From positions 1,922,001 to 1,986,000 of the forward strand of contig CP051237.1 in the NCBI GenBank assembly GCA_017794825.1: DNA of 64,000 nucleotides. Direction: 5' to 3'. Under the pieces are notes generated by a model. That model was not told where the DNA came from, did not search any database, and was given only the letters and a program-made list of their open reading frames with translations. Source of the stretch: Pararhizobium sp. (lineage in GTDB: Bacteria > Pseudomonadota > Alphaproteobacteria > Rhizobiales > Rhizobiaceae). How positions within the stretch are numbered: position 1 is the first letter of the stretch; each line of letters begins with the position of its first letter. The position numbers were made by a program, and so were the translations under genes. Shown here in pieces: positions 1 through 12,000 of this stretch.

Positions 1-1068
1 GGCCTCACTGTCGGAATTATCGACCAGACGCGGCTTCCGCACGCTTTTGTAACGCGTCCGCTAAAGACGCTGGACGATGCCGCTGTCGCCATCCGCGACA
101 TGTGGGTGCGCGGCGCGCCGCTGATCGGCGCGACAGCCGCCTACGGCATGGCGATCGCGCTGCGCAAGGACGCATCCGACGCCGCAATAGACGAGGCCTA
201 CCAAATTCTCCACGCAACCCGACCGACGGCGATCAATCTGAAATGGGCGCTCGACGAAGTGGTTCGCAAAATCCGGCCGGTCGAAACGGGAAGTCGCGCC
301 GACGCCGCCTGGACGCTCGCAGCCGAGATCTGCGACAGCGACGTCGAGACAAATCATTCCATCGGCGCGCACGGGCTTGAACTGATCAAGGCGATCGCCG
401 GGCGCAAGCATGAAGGCGAAACCATCAACGTTCTGACCCACTGCAACGCCGGATGGCTTGCGACCGTCGACTGGGGCACCGCGACCTCGCCCATCTATCA
501 GGCGCATGAACTCGGAATTCCCATCCACGTCTGGGTGGACGAAACGCGTCCGCGCAACCAGGGCGCCTCGCTGACCTCCTGGGAACTCGGCCGGCACGGC
601 GTGCCGCATACGCTGGTCGTCGACAACGCCGGCGGCCACCTGATGCAGCACGGCAAGGTCGATCTGTGCTTTGTCGGCAGCGATCGCACCACGGCGAGCG
701 GCGACGTCTGCAACAAGATCGGCACCTATCTCAAGGCGCTCGCCGCCCGCGACAATGGCGTGCCCTTCTACGTCACCCTGCCCTCCTCCACCGTCGACTG
801 GACGATCCATGACGGATTGAAGGAAATTCCGATCGAGGAACGCAACGGCGAGGAGGTTTCATGGATCGCCGGCGTCGATGCGGACGGGAAGGATACGAAG
901 GTGTTGATCTGTCCGGAAACGACGCCGGTCTCGAATTTCGCCTTCGACGTCACGCCGTCACGGCTCGTCACCGGGCTGGTGACCGAACGTGGCGTCTGCA
1001 GCGCCAGCCGCGCCGGTCTCGCCAAACTGTTCCCGGAGATGGCGAACCAGCCGAAGCAGGCGGTATAG
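1..1068 (+). CDS. mtnA: S-methyl-5-thioribose-1-phosphate isomerase, 5'-truncated by the window edge
   Basis: Cytoplasmic isomerase of the methionine salvage pathway, converting 5-methylthioribose-1-phosphate to 5-methylthioribulose-1-phosphate. The frame is open from base 1, so the start codon lies outside the window; 355 residues are visible of a usual 360-370. Family landmarks are the N-terminal DQTRLP segment, [23 protein letters not shown] with the probable catalytic Cys at fragment residue 148, and VGSDRT with Asp at 228. The 80-residue Cys-Asp spacing equals that of the known C160/D240 pair of the family. The gene ends in TAG and is followed by about 400 bases without a gene. Confidence 0.95.
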   Translation, partial: GLTVGIIDQTRLPHAFVTRPLKTLDDAAVAIRDMWVRGAPLIGATAAYGMAIALRKDASDAAIDEAYQILHATRPTAINLKWALDEVVRKIRPVETGSRADAAWTLAAEICDSDVETNHSIGAHGLELIKAIAGRKHEGETINVLTHCNAGWLATVDWGTATSPIYQAHELGIPIHVWVDETRPRNQGASLTSWELGRHGVPHTLVVDNAGGHLMQHGKVDLCFVGSDRTTASGDVCNKIGTYLKALAARDNGVPFYVTLPSSTVDWTIHDGLKEIPIEERNGEEVSWIAGVDADGKDTKVLICPETTPVSNFAFDVTPSRLVTGLVTERGVCSASRAGLAKLFPEMANQPKQAV

Positions 1069-1189
1069 CTTTTGCGGGCTTCGGCCGGGACGTCCGTCAA
1101 CGCGATATCTCGCAATTGATCGACCGTCGTTCCTGCCTATAATCGCTGGTGTTTCGCGTCTGTCGATTGATGCTTTCGGGCTGAAAACA

Positions 1190-1440
1190 TCGAAATCCCG
1201 AAACGAACCCAGATTTACCGAAACAAACCCAGATTGGCCGAAAACGCAGAATCCCGAAACAAAGCCAGATCGGCGCATTTGAAAATCGGCCAAATCCCGA
1301 AACAAAGCCAAATTGTGAAACACCCCCCACCACCAACCCTCCTGCCGGACTTGATCCGGCATCCAGCAGCCACGCGTCTGCGTGGCGGAAGATGAAGCAG
1401 CAAACGCCCGAAACCCGGATTCCCGAAACAAACCCAAATT
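1190..1440 (-). repeat. Dispersed compound palindromic repeat, single divergent copy
   Basis: This fills most of the gene-free stretch 1069-1476. Read on the minus strand it matches the 200-bp units at 44.06-44.70 kb: a GGTTTGTTTCGGGAATCCGG-like opening, then CTTCATCTTCCGCCACGC, two hairpins, GGAGGGTTGGTGGTGGGG, and several further copies of the TTTGTTTCGGG motif. The two hairpins are TGCCGGA/TCCGGCA (1343-1361, 5-base loop) and CCACGC/GCGTGG (1370-1385, 4-base loop). It is clearly diverged from the 44-kb copies outside the hairpin core. An AT-rich segment at 1441-1470 separates it from the next gene. I see no coding gene here. Confidence 0.85.
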
Positions 1441-1476
1441 TCTATTTATTATTTTATTTCAATTATTTAGGAGATT

Positions 1477-2094
1477 TCACGGCTGTCCGTAAGGCTCCCG
1501 TCCGGTGACAATCGCGCTTTCCAGCAGGTCGATGCGGTCCTGTCCCCAGAACACTTCGCCATTGAGAACATAGGCCGGCACGCCCACGGCGTCGGCTGCG
1601 ACAGCTTCGCGGCTGTAGCGGTCGCGGATGGCGGCGACCTCGTCCGTCGCAGCCCGTTCGAGGATCGCCTCTGCGTCGAAGCCGCAATCAGTCAGGTATC
1701 CCGAAATGGTCGCCCGGTCAGATACATCGGATTCGTCCGCCCAGACGCCTTTGAAGACGCGCTCCATGTAGTCGGTCGGGTCGAGTCCCTTTTCGGTCAG
1801 CGCGATGACCGAAAGCTCCGCGAGCGAGGCGTCCACCGGAAAATGCTTCGGTTTCAGGTTGAGCGGCAGACCGCGCGCTTCCCGGTGACGCTGCAGCTCC
1901 AGAAAGCGGTAGCGCCGGCGCACCGCCGGCCGCTCGGCAAGCGGCACTGCGCCCGACTGCGCCCAAAGTCGCTTCAGACTCACAGGCTTGAAGTTGACAG
2001 TAGCGCCATGGCGTTCCGCCATATCAACGAACGCCCTGTGACCGAGATAGGCGTAAGGTGAAATCCCGACGAAGTAGTAATCGATGACAGGCAT
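1477..2094 (-). CDS. DsbA-family 2-hydroxychromene-2-carboxylate isomerase-like protein
   Basis: Thioredoxin-fold (DsbA/GST-kappa) protein of 205 residues, the usual size for the 2-hydroxychromene-2-carboxylate isomerase family, whose characterised member NahD acts in naphthalene degradation using glutathione. Visible family marks are the N-terminal YYFVGISPYAYLG segment and the C-terminal GVPAYVLNGEVFWGQDR segment preceding the last helix. There is no CXXC pair. The ATG is preceded by GGAGGAAATAC. It lies downstream of the beta-oxidation operon but after that operon's terminator, so it is probably transcribed separately. The substrate is unknown; no aromatic degradation genes are nearby. Confidence 0.85.
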   Translation of the reverse strand: MPVIDYYFVGISPYAYLGHRAFVDMAERHGATVNFKPVSLKRLWAQSGAVPLAERPAVRRRYRFLELQRHREARGLPLNLKPKHFPVDASLAELSVIALTEKGLDPTDYMERVFKGVWADESDVSDRATISGYLTDCGFDAEAILERAATDEVAAIRDRYSREAVAADAVGVPAYVLNGEVFWGQDRIDLLESAIVTGREPYGQP

Positions 2095-2158
2095 GTATTT
2101 CCTCCAGCAGTAATGGATGGAGGTGTATCACCTGCGCGACGGCTGACAAGCGCGTCAC

Positions 2159-2185
2159 AAAAGAAAACGGGCCCGAAGGCCCGTT
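2159..2185 (-). terminator. Intrinsic terminator of the beta-oxidation operon
   Basis: On the minus strand this reads AACGGGCC-TTCG-GGCCCGTT followed by TTCTTTT: an 8-bp perfect stem closed by a C(UUCG)G tetraloop, then a U-rich tail. It begins 25 bases after the stop codon of the FadJ-type gene. Confidence 0.9.
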
Positions 2186-2209
2186 CCGCAGTCCGTTGCG
2201 ATGACCGTC

Positions 2210-4420
2210 TTACGCGGCCATCTGCGTCTTCTCGCCGAAGCGCCCGTAGAAGGTCTCGCCCTTCGCGGCCATTTCCTTGAGCAGCGGCGTGGGCTCGAAG
2301 TGGCTGCCGTGCTCGACCGCCAGGCCCTCGCACATGGCGACGAATTCGGCCACGCCCATGGAGTCGATATAGGAGATCGCCCCGCCCGTGTAGGGCGCGA
2401 AACCGAAGCCGAGGATCGAACCGATATCGGCTTCGCGCGGATCGGTGACGATGCCTTCCTCCATGGTGCGGGCGGCTTCCAGCGCAATCGTCGCGAGGAA
2501 CCGGTTCTTGAGCTCCTGAACCGAGATGTCGTCTGCCGCCTGCTGCGGATAAAGGTCCTTCAGACCCGGCCACAGATGCTTCTTCGCCGGCTTTTCCGGA
2601 TAGTCGTAGAAGCCCTTGCCGTTCTTACGTCCGTGACGACCGTGCTCATCGACCATGGTGTCGATCAGCTCGACATGACGCGGATCGACCGCCCCCTCGC
2701 CGAGATCGGCGATCGTTGCGCGGTTGATCTTCTGCGACAGGTCGATCGCCACTTCGTCGTTCAGCGCAAGCGGCCCGACCGGCATGCCGGCCATCTTCGC
2801 GACATTCTCGATCATCGCCGGCGGAATGCCCTCGACGACCATGCTGTAAGCCTCGCCCATGTAGCGCATGACACAGCGGTTGACGTAGAAGCCGCGTGTG
2901 TCGTTGACGACGATCGGCGTCTTCTTGATCGCCCGCGCATAGTCGAGCGCGACCGCCAGCGCCTTGTCGCCGGTCTGCTCGCCGAGGATAATCTCGACCA
3001 GCATCATCCGGTCGACGGGCGAGAAGAAGTGAATACCGACGAAATCGTCCGGGCGCTTGGAGTTCTTCGCCAGTCCCGTGATCGGCAGCGTCGAGGTGTT
3101 GGAGGCAAAGATCGCGCCTTCCTTCAACTCGGCTTCGGCTGCTTCCGTCACCGCCTTCTTGATGCCCTGGTCCTCGAACACGGCCTCGACGACGAGTTCC
3201 GCGCCTTCAAGCGCCGCGTAGTCGGTGGTCGGCGTGATCAGCGAGAGAAGCTTGTCGGCGTCCTCCTGCTTCATCCGTCCCTTCTTGACGGCGGCGGCGA
3301 CAAGCCCTTCAGAATGGGCCTTGCCGTTGTCGGCGGCTTCCTGGTCGCGGTCGATGAGGATCACCGGAATGCCGGCTTTCGCCGTCACATAAGCGATGCC
3401 TGCGCCCATGAAGCCCGCGCCAACGACGCCGACCTTGGTGAAACTGGTCTTCTCGACGCCGGCCGGACGCCGCGCGCCCTTGCCGAGTTCCTGCAGGGAG
3501 ACGAACAGCGAGCGCACCATGGCGAAGGCTTCCGGCGTCTGCAGGATTTCCGTGAAGTAGCGCTGCTCGATCCTGAGGCCGGTGTCGAAAGGCACCTGAA
3601 GGCCTTCGAAGACGCATTTCAGGATCGCGTAGGCGGCCGGATAATTGCCGTAGCTCTGCTTGCGCAGCGTGGCCGAAACCGCCGGCCAGAGCTGGGCGCC
3701 CTGCGGGCTCCAGATCGCGCCGCCCGGCAGCTTGAAGCCCTTTTCATCCCAGGGCTGAACCGGCTTCAGGCCGTCGAGGATCATTTTCTTGGCGGCGGCG
3801 ATCAGCGCGTCCGGCGGGGCGATCTCGTGGATCAGGCCCATGGACTTCGCCTTCTTCGGGCTGAGATTCTGACCCGTGGTCATCATCATCAGCGCTTCCT
3901 GCTGATTGGTGAGCCGCGGCACGCGCTGCGTTCCGCCGGCGCCCGGGAACAGGCCGACCTTGACTTCCGGCAGCGCCATCTTCACGGCGTCGCTGTCGGC
4001 GGCCACGCGGCCGTGGCAGGCAAGCGACAGCTCGAAAGCGCCGCCCATGCAGACGCCGTTGATCGCGGAGACCCACGGCTTGCCGCTGGTTTCCAGCTTC
4101 CGGTAGAGCCAGCTCATGCGGCCCACCTGGTCGAAGATCATCTTCGCCGCGCCTTGCGGGTTCGTGGCCTTTTCCTGGCGGATCAGGTCGAACATGCCGT
4201 TGATCATGGTCAGGTCAGCGCCGCCCGAGAAGGTCGACTTGCCGGAGGTGACGACCGCGCCCTTGACCGCGTCGTCAGCGGTCACGGAGTCCAGGATTGC
4301 CTCCAGTTCGTCCATCACTTCCTGGGTGAAGACGTTCATGGATTTGTCAGGCATATCCCAGGTGACGAGGGCGATGCCGTCGCTGTCGGTTTCGACGGTG
4401 AAATTCTTGTATGTTGTCAT
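2210..4420 (-). CDS. fadJ: FadJ/FadB-type enoyl-CoA hydratase / 3-hydroxyacyl-CoA dehydrogenase
   Basis: Bifunctional beta-oxidation enzyme of 736 residues. The N-terminal crotonase domain (about 1-300) carries [11 protein letters not shown], the oxyanion segment [15 protein letters not shown] with Glu130, and [16 protein letters not shown] with Glu152. The NAD-binding 3-hydroxyacyl-CoA dehydrogenase domain begins near residue 328 with GAGFMG at 334-339 and contains [14 protein letters not shown], followed by tandem C-terminal dehydrogenase domains. I chose the ATG at 4420 because GGGAGA lies just upstream and homology begins there; the frame runs open further upstream. Only 11 bases separate it from the thiolase, so the two are co-transcribed. 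The symbol could equally be fadB. Confidence 0.92.
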   Translation of the reverse strand: MTTYKNFTVETDSDGIALVTWDMPDKSMNVFTQEVMDELEAILDSVTADDAVKGAVVTSGKSTFSGGADLTMINGMFDLIRQEKATNPQGAAKMIFDQVGRMSWLYRKLETSGKPWVSAINGVCMGGAFELSLACHGRVAADSDAVKMALPEVKVGLFPGAGGTQRVPRLTNQQEALMMMTTGQNLSPKKAKSMGLIHEIAPPDALIAAAKKMILDGLKPVQPWDEKGFKLPGGAIWSPQGAQLWPAVSATLRKQSYGNYPAAYAILKCVFEGLQVPFDTGLRIEQRYFTEILQTPEAFAMVRSLFVSLQELGKGARRPAGVEKTSFTKVGVVGAGFMGAGIAYVTAKAGIPVILIDRDQEAADNGKAHSEGLVAAAVKKGRMKQEDADKLLSLITPTTDYAALEGAELVVEAVFEDQGIKKAVTEAAEAELKEGAIFASNTSTLPITGLAKNSKRPDDFVGIHFFSPVDRMMLVEIILGEQTGDKALAVALDYARAIKKTPIVVNDTRGFYVNRCVMRYMGEAYSMVVEGIPPAMIENVAKMAGMPVGPLALNDEVAIDLSQKINRATIADLGEGAVDPRHVELIDTMVDEHGRHGRKNGKGFYDYPEKPAKKHLWPGLKDLYPQQAADDISVQELKNRFLATIALEAARTMEEGIVTDPREADIGSILGFGFAPYTGGAISYIDSMGVAEFVAMCEGLAVEHGSHFEPTPLLKEMAAKGETFYGRFGEKTQMAA

Positions 4421-4431
4421 GTCCGTCTCCC

Positions 4432-5640
4432 TCAGACCCGTTCGATGATGGTGGCCGTGCCCATGCCGGCGCCGATGCACAGCGTGACGAGGGCGGTGTT
4501 GAGGTCGCGACGCTCAAGTTCGTCGAGAACCGTGCCGAGGATCATCGCGCCGGTGGCGCCCAGCGGATGGCCCATGGCGATGGCGCCGCCATTGACGTTG
4601 ATCTTGTCGTGCGGAATGTCGAAGGCCTGCATGTAGCGCAGGACGACCGAGGCGAAGGCCTCGTTGAGCTCGAACAGGTCGATGTCGTCGATCGTCATGT
4701 TGTTGCGCTCGAGCAGCTTTTTCGTCACGTCCACCGGGCCGGTCAGCATCAGCGCCGGGTCGGAACCGATATTGGTGAAGGCGCGGATCCTGGCGCGCGG
4801 GGTCAGACCCATCGACTCGCCGCCCTTCTTCGATCCCATCAGCACGACCGAAGCGCCGTCGACGATGCCTGACGAGTTGCCCGCATGGTGAACGTGGTTG
4901 ACTGTTTCGACTTCCGGATGCGCCTGCACGGCGACGGCGTTGAAGCCGCCCATCTCGCCGATGACAGCAAAGGAGGCGTTCAGCGAGGCGAGGCTCTGCA
5001 TATCCGTTCCGGGCCGCATGTGCTCGTCGTGGTCGAGGATGGTAAGACCGTTCTGGTCCTTCACCGGCACGACCGATTTCTTGAAGTAGCCCTTCTCCCA
5101 GGAATGCGCCGCGCGTTTCTGGCTTTCCACCGCGTAGGCGTCGACGTCGTCGCGCGAGAAGCCGTACTTGGTGGCGATCAGATCGGCCGACACGCCCTGC
5201 GGCATGAAATAGGACGGCATGTTGACGGACGGGTCCATGAACCAGGCGCCGCCCGCCATGCCGATGCCGACGCGCGACATCGATTCGACGCCGCCGGCGA
5301 TGACGATGTCGTCCGCGCCCTGCGCGATCTTGCCGGCGCTCAAGTTGATGGCGTCAAGGCCCGACGCGCAGAAGCGGTTGATCTGGATGCCCGGCGCCTC
5401 GGTCTCGTAGCCGGCCTCGAAAATCGATGCGCGCGCGATGTCGCCGCCGGCTTCCATGACCGCGTCGACGCAGCCGAACACCACGTCGTCGACGGTTCTC
5501 GTGTCGAGACCGTTGCGGTCGCGCACGGCTTGAAGAACGGTCGCGCCGAGACGCACCGAAGGCACCTCGTGCAGGCTTCCGTCCTTTTTCCCCCGTCCGC
5601 GCGGCGTGCGGACATGATCGTATATGTAGGCGTCGGCCAT
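4432..5640 (-). CDS. fadA: Acetyl-CoA C-acetyltransferase (thiolase)
   Basis: Thiolase of 402 residues catalysing the thiolytic cleavage that ends each beta-oxidation turn. The nucleophilic Cys91 sits in [11 protein letters not shown], the catalytic His358 in [15 protein letters not shown], and the second Cys388 in TLCIGAGMG. Length and motif order fit the degradative type. It lies 11 bases upstream of the FadJ-type gene and 11 bases downstream of an acyl-CoA dehydrogenase, in a four-gene operon. Whether it prefers short- or long-chain 3-ketoacyl-CoA cannot be told from sequence. Confidence 0.93.
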   Translation of the reverse strand: MADAYIYDHVRTPRGRGKKDGSLHEVPSVRLGATVLQAVRDRNGLDTRTVDDVVFGCVDAVMEAGGDIARASIFEAGYETEAPGIQINRFCASGLDAINLSAGKIAQGADDIVIAGGVESMSRVGIGMAGGAWFMDPSVNMPSYFMPQGVSADLIATKYGFSRDDVDAYAVESQKRAAHSWEKGYFKKSVVPVKDQNGLTILDHDEHMRPGTDMQSLASLNASFAVIGEMGGFNAVAVQAHPEVETVNHVHHAGNSSGIVDGASVVLMGSKKGGESMGLTPRARIRAFTNIGSDPALMLTGPVDVTKKLLERNNMTIDDIDLFELNEAFASVVLRYMQAFDIPHDKINVNGGAIAMGHPLGATGAMILGTVLDELERRDLNTALVTLCIGAGMGTATIIERV

Positions 5641-5651
5641 TTCTGTCTCCC

Positions 5652-6824
<1,173 letters not shown>

Positions 6825-6903
6825 TCTGTTTCCTCCAAGAAGCCTAATAAGGCGGCTTTCAGACCACTATGTGTCGATCCAATATTCGGTTGCAAGATCG
6901 CCG

Positions 6904-8697
6904 TCAGAAACTGGCGGCCTGCATCGACATCATCGTCTCAGATCCGGCCTCGATACACTGCCGGCGCGTCAGCGTTTCCGGCATGATCCGCTCCATGTAG
7001 AAGCGGGCGAGCAGGAGCTTGTCTTCGTAGAACTCCTTCTCGTCGGCGCCTTCCGCCAGCTTCTGCGCTGCGATCTTCGCCATCTGCGCCCACATGTAGC
7101 CGAGCGCCACGACGCCGAAGAGATGCATGTAGTCGGTAGAGGCGGCGCCGGCGTTGTCGGGATTTTTCATGGCGTTCTGCATCAGCCACATCGTCGAGGC
7201 CTGCAGTTCGTTCAGTCCCTTCTTCAGATGCTTGGTGAAGAACGAGAACGCCTCGTCCTCGCGGTTTTCCTCGCAGAAATCGCCGACTTCCTTGAAATAC
7301 GCCATGATCGCGCGGCCGTTGTTGGCCGGCAACTTGCGGCCGACCAGGTCGAGCGCCTGGATGCCGTTTGCGCCTTCGTAGATCATGGCGATGCGGGCGT
7401 CGCGCACGAACTGGCTCATGCCCCATTCCTCGATATAGCCGTGCCCGCCATACATCTGCTGAGCGGCGACCGCATTGTCAAAACCGCGGTCGGTGAGCAC
7501 CCCCTTGAGAACCGGCGTCATCAGGCCGAGCATGTCCTCGGCGGCCTCGCGGTCGGATTCGGCTTCCGAGCGGCGGCGGATGTCGGCTTGCAGCGCCGTC
7601 CACAGAACCAAAGCTCGGCTCGCCTCGTTGAAAGAGCGAATGCTCAGCAGCGTGCGACGGACATCCGGATGCACGATGATCGGGTCAGCTTTCTTTTCCG
7701 GTTCCTTCGGACCCGTGAGCGCACGGCCCTGGATACGCTCCCGCGCGTAGTCGGCAGCGTTTTGATAGGCGACCTCCGACTGGCAGAGGCCCTGCATGGC
7801 GACGCCGAGGCGGGCTTCGTTCATCATCACGAACATGGCTCTCAAGCCCTTGTTATCGCCGCCGATGAGATAACCCACGGCGTCGTCGTAATTCAGAACG
7901 CAGGTGGCGTTGCCGTGGATACCCATCTTCTCTTCGATGGAGCCGCAGGACACGCCATTGGCCTCGCCGACATTACCGTCTTCGTCCACCTTGAATTTCG
8001 GCACTATGAAGAGCGAGATGCCCTTGACGCCCTCCGGCGCCCCCTCGATGCGGGCAAGGACCAGATGGACGATGTTTTCCGACATGTCGTGTTCGCCGGC
8101 GGAGATAAAGATTTTCTGGCCGGAAATCTTGTAGGAGCCGTCTTCCTGGGGCACGGCCTTCGTCCTGAGCAGACCGAGATCGGTGCCGCAGTGCGGTTCC
8201 GTCAGGTTCATCGTGCCGGTCCACACGCCTTCGATCATGCGCGGCAGCCACTTGGCCTTCTGCTCGTCATCGCCATGTTCGGTGATCGCCGCAACGGCGC
8301 CCAGCGTCAGGCCGGGATACATCATCAGCGCCATGTTGGCGGAGGAGAAATATTCGCCAACGGCTGAGTGCAGCAGCATCGGCAGTCCCTGGCCGCCATA
8401 TTCCGGATCGGCCGCAAGGCCCATCCATCCGCCCTCGCGATACTGGTCGTACGCTTCCTTGAAACCCTTCGGCGTCGTCACGGAACCGTCGTCATTGCGA
8501 ACGCAACCTTCCTGGTCGCCGACCTGGTTCAGCGGCTGGAGAACTTCCTCCGCCAGTTTCGAACCTTCCTGGAGAATGGCCTCGACAATGTCTGGCGATG
8601 CGTCGGCGAAGCCGGGCAAATTGTTGTAGCGCTCGTAGCCGAGCACGTCCTTGAGAATGAAAAGCGTGTCTTTGATGGGCGCTTGATAGCTTGGCAT
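6904..8697 (-). CDS. Long acyl-CoA dehydrogenase, DmdC/AidB-like type (597 aa)
   Basis: Large acyl-CoA dehydrogenase with an extra N-terminal segment and a C-terminal extension, the architecture of 3-methylmercaptopropionyl-CoA dehydrogenase (DmdC) and related enzymes of about 590 residues. It begins [19 protein letters not shown], typical of the family. It contains [48 protein letters not shown] and [17 protein letters not shown] with the expected catalytic Glu. The frame is open upstream to 8748, but homology starts at the ATG at 8697. It heads the beta-oxidation operon and has a palindromic operator 56-77 bases upstream. The true substrate is uncertain; genes of the family are often misannotated as DmdC. 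Confidence 0.9.
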   Translation of the reverse strand: MPSYQAPIKDTLFILKDVLGYERYNNLPGFADASPDIVEAILQEGSKLAEEVLQPLNQVGDQEGCVRNDDGSVTTPKGFKEAYDQYREGGWMGLAADPEYGGQGLPMLLHSAVGEYFSSANMALMMYPGLTLGAVAAITEHGDDEQKAKWLPRMIEGVWTGTMNLTEPHCGTDLGLLRTKAVPQEDGSYKISGQKIFISAGEHDMSENIVHLVLARIEGAPEGVKGISLFIVPKFKVDEDGNVGEANGVSCGSIEEKMGIHGNATCVLNYDDAVGYLIGGDNKGLRAMFVMMNEARLGVAMQGLCQSEVAYQNAADYARERIQGRALTGPKEPEKKADPIIVHPDVRRTLLSIRSFNEASRALVLWTALQADIRRRSEAESDREAAEDMLGLMTPVLKGVLTDRGFDNAVAAQQMYGGHGYIEEWGMSQFVRDARIAMIYEGANGIQALDLVGRKLPANNGRAIMAYFKEVGDFCEENREDEAFSFFTKHLKKGLNELQASTMWLMQNAMKNPDNAGAASTDYMHLFGVVALGYMWAQMAKIAAQKLAEGADEKEFYEDKLLLARFYMERIMPETLTRRQCIEAGSETMMSMQAASF

Positions 8698-8752
8698 GGA
8701 AATACTCGCATATGTCCTGCTGTTGTGCGTGTTGGCCGCTCTATACAAATAA

Positions 8753-8774
8753 TTGACGTTTCCGTAAACGTCAA
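8753..8774. promoter_or_regulatory. 22-bp palindromic operator upstream of the beta-oxidation operon
   Basis: Perfect inverted repeat: TTGACGTTT, 4-base centre CCGT, AAACGTCAA. On the minus strand a TTGACG -35-like element is part of the palindrome, with AT-rich -10-like bases (TATTTG, TATAGA) following. Position and symmetry fit a MerR- or TetR-family regulator of acyl-CoA metabolism. The same arms recur at 54790-54811. The rest of 8698-9032 holds no gene, only a weak CtrA-like site (8847-8861). Confidence 0.8.
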
Positions 8775-8846
8775 AATTTTAATCGGCTGTTCCCTTCTCT
8801 CATTTTGCCTTCGAAATGCCCGGCAACCAAACAAAATCGAGGCGGG

Positions 8847-8861
8847 TTAACGGCTTGTTTA
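8847..8861 (+). promoter_or_regulatory. Possible CtrA-type half-site pair
   Basis: TTAA-N7-TTTA matches the alphaproteobacterial CtrA consensus TTAA-N7-TTAA with one mismatch. It lies about 170 bases upstream of the PodJ-like gene, a type of gene under cell-cycle control in relatives. Such a short match can occur by chance. Confidence 0.3.
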
Positions 8862-9032
8862 CCATGTTTGGAAAAGGTGTTCTCAGACATCGGGCGCTGA
8901 TTTGCCGAATGTCCGGCGTCAGGCGCAGCTTTTTGCAGGCCTGTGCCCGCCGGGCGGAATATGCCGACAGTCGAATTGTTCATTCGGCCCGGCGTCAGCA
9001 TGCCCGGCGATGGGAAAGATGCGGACAATCAC

Positions 9033-12000
9033 ATGAGCAGGTCACGATCCTCCGGGAACAGAACCGAATACCAGGAGCGCGATCCGCTCGATTCCCTCAG
9101 CCGGACCATTGCGGATCTGGAGGCGCGGATCGAGGGTCTGAACGCCCGCAATCGGCGGACGCCCCAGCAGACGCCGCAGACGCGGCGTCCGGAACGCGAT
9201 CATGATCGGGTTCGATTGCCTGAAAGAAATACAGGATTTTATGATACCCAGCGTTTCCATCGGCCGGAGCCGCCTGTCAACGCTCGCGAATACTGGACGG
9301 AATACGACGACCGGCAGCGCCAGTTCGATATTAATCGCGGATTTCAGCCGACGGCCGGCAAACCGGAAGCCGGCGCGCGCGACATCGCCGAGGCGCTTGT
9401 CGCCCTGCGCGAGGATCTTCGCAAGGATCTGTCCGAAAGCCTGAGCCGCGGTTTAGGATCGCACATGCAGGACCGCGATATCGCCGCAAGCCTGCACGCC
9501 GAGCTGGACGAATTGCGCAGCATGGTCCGCGAGCTGCCGGGCGAGGACACCATGCGCCGCCTCGAGCAGCGCTGGGACGGGTTTGAAAACCGCCTTGCCG
9601 GAATGGACGCGACGGCCCTCAGAGAAGAACTTTCGATGCTGTCCCACCGCCTCGACGACATCAGATCGTCGATTGGTCAGCTTCCTTCAGCCCTGCCGCT
9701 GAATGCGCTTGAAGACAAGATCAAGATGCTGGTGGGCGCGATCGACGCGATCTGCCGCCAGACCGGTTCGAAAGATCCCGAGCTGAACCAGCGTTTCGCC
9801 GGCATAGAGGACAGGCTCGATGAAATCAGCCGGGCGATCGTCGCGACGAATGCCGTCAGGGATGGCGAGCCGGACAGGCGGCTCGTCGAGGGATTGGAGC
9901 GGCGCTTCGATTCACTGCTCGACCAGCTCGACGCCATCGGCCAGACCCATTCGTACGATGAAGTCGCCGAACGCCTGGACGCGCTGTCGGGCAAGGTCGA
10001 CGAACTTGCCGGCGACCGCGATTCGGTTGCGTTGCTGGAGCGGCTCGACGATCTGTCGAGGATGCTCGAATCCCGGCCGGCTCAGGCGGTCGACGAACAC
10101 CTGTACGAACATCTCGAACTGCTTGCCCGCAAGGTCGGTAATCTTGATCTGGACGGGATCAACGACGCGCTGGCAGGCAAGCTCGACGACCTTTCACGCC
10201 GTATCGACACGATGACGAGCGATCTGACAACCGCGACCGGCTACCAGGACATGCTTTACGGCCGGCTGGAAGACATTGCCGGTCTGGTTGGAAATCTCGA
10301 TACGGACAGACCGATGGTCGATCTGTCCCGTATCGAGACCGGCATCGCCAACATCGCGGCCCGGCTCGATGAAGTCACGGCGCCGCAAGGCGACAATGGC
10401 GAAGCGCTGAGGGCGCTTGAGGAACAGGTGTCCGATTTTTCGCGCCTTCTTACGGAAACCGGCAATGCTCCGGCGGAATCAGGCGATCTCGCGCCGCGGC
10501 TTGCCGCGATCGAAGAGCGTCTGAGCGAAAGTCAGGCCGATCATCAGAACATGATGATCGAGGCCGCCCGGAGGGCCGCCGAGGCTGCGATCGATTCCTG
10601 GCGCGAGTCCGGAGCCGCCGCGTCGGATATCTCGATGGTCGAGAACCTCGTGTCGGACCTGCGGTCGCTGGAGGAACTCAGTCGCCGCAGCGAAGAAAAG
10701 AACACGCGCACGTTCGACGCCGTTCATGACACGCTCGTCAAGATCGCCGACCGCCTAGAAGCCATGGAGTACGGCAATCCAGTCGAGCCCGCTCACGCTG
10801 TCCCGAAAGCGAACGCCTATCCTGTCGACGCGCCCGCCGAACTCGCGCCGGACGCGCAATTGTCGCGCGAGGAGCACAGCCAGTACGACGCCGAAACGGA
10901 GCACGACGTTATCGTGCTGACGGACGATCGTTACGATGAGGCATCCTACGCCACGCCCTCCATCGACCCGGCGGATCACATCGACGAGGATGAGGACGAT
11001 ACGCCGCTGGAGCCTGGTTCGGGCGCTCCCGACATCGAAAGCATCATGGCGAAGGTGCGTGAAGCCCAGAAACTCGGCCACACCCAGGGAAGGCATGCGC
11101 ATCCCGATAACGATGCAAGCGAAGACAAACCCGGCAGGGCCGATTACATCGCCGCTGCGCGCCGGGCCGCCCGGGCGGCGGCGAGCGACACCGTGCTGGC
11201 TGGAGATGCGACTGTTCCTGCAGAGGACGTTTCGGACAAACGCAAGCAGCGTCAGGCAAAAGGCGCCCGCAAACGCAGCAAGCGCCCCTTCTTCCTTGCC
11301 GCAGGCGCCATTCTGCTGGCTGTCGTTACCTATCCGCTGCTCATGGACTTCTTCGCTGGGCCGTCTCAGATAGAAACCGCGTCGATAGAGCCCGAGACGG
11401 AAATCTCGGAATCAGTGATCGCCGAACGAGAAAGCACAAACAAGAGTGATCAAGGCGTTGGGCTGACGCAGAATTTCGAAGGCGCCGAGCCGGTAGCCGA
11501 CAAAACCGCGACGGACGACGCGCCAACAATCTCCGGAACGCCGACATCGCCGTCGGCGCCCGAGATGACGCCACAGTCCGGTATCACCGTGAAGCAGAAC
11601 AACGGCGAATGGCAGATGTCGCGCGACAACAGCGTCCAGCCCGTTGGCGGATTTTATTCCTATCCCGGTGGAAGCGCCGTGGAAGCCCCGGCTGAAGCCG
11701 GCGTCGACGAAATGTCGGTCACCTCCGCAATACAAACGGATGCGCCGGTCATCGATACGCCGCCGGAAGAGGTCGGACCCCTGGCCCTGCGCAAGGCTGC
11801 GGCCGATGGCGACAGTCTCGCGCTTTTCGAGATCGGCGCGCGCTATACCGATGGACGCGGCGTTGACGTCGATCACGCGGAAGCGGCCAAATGGTATCAG
11901 CTCTCTGCTGATCTTGGATTTGCTCCGGCGCAATACAGACTCGCCAATTTCTACGAAAAGGGCAACGGGGTCGATCGTGACCTGAAGAAAGCTCAGACCT

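Noticed and set aside
2201..4636. 811-codon open frame on the plus strand opposite the FadJ-type gene
   Set aside because: High-GC shadow of a well-supported enzyme; the translation is rich in Arg, His and Asp and shows no family motif. Similar long shadows lie opposite 6904-8697, 18264-19694 and 32946-36332.
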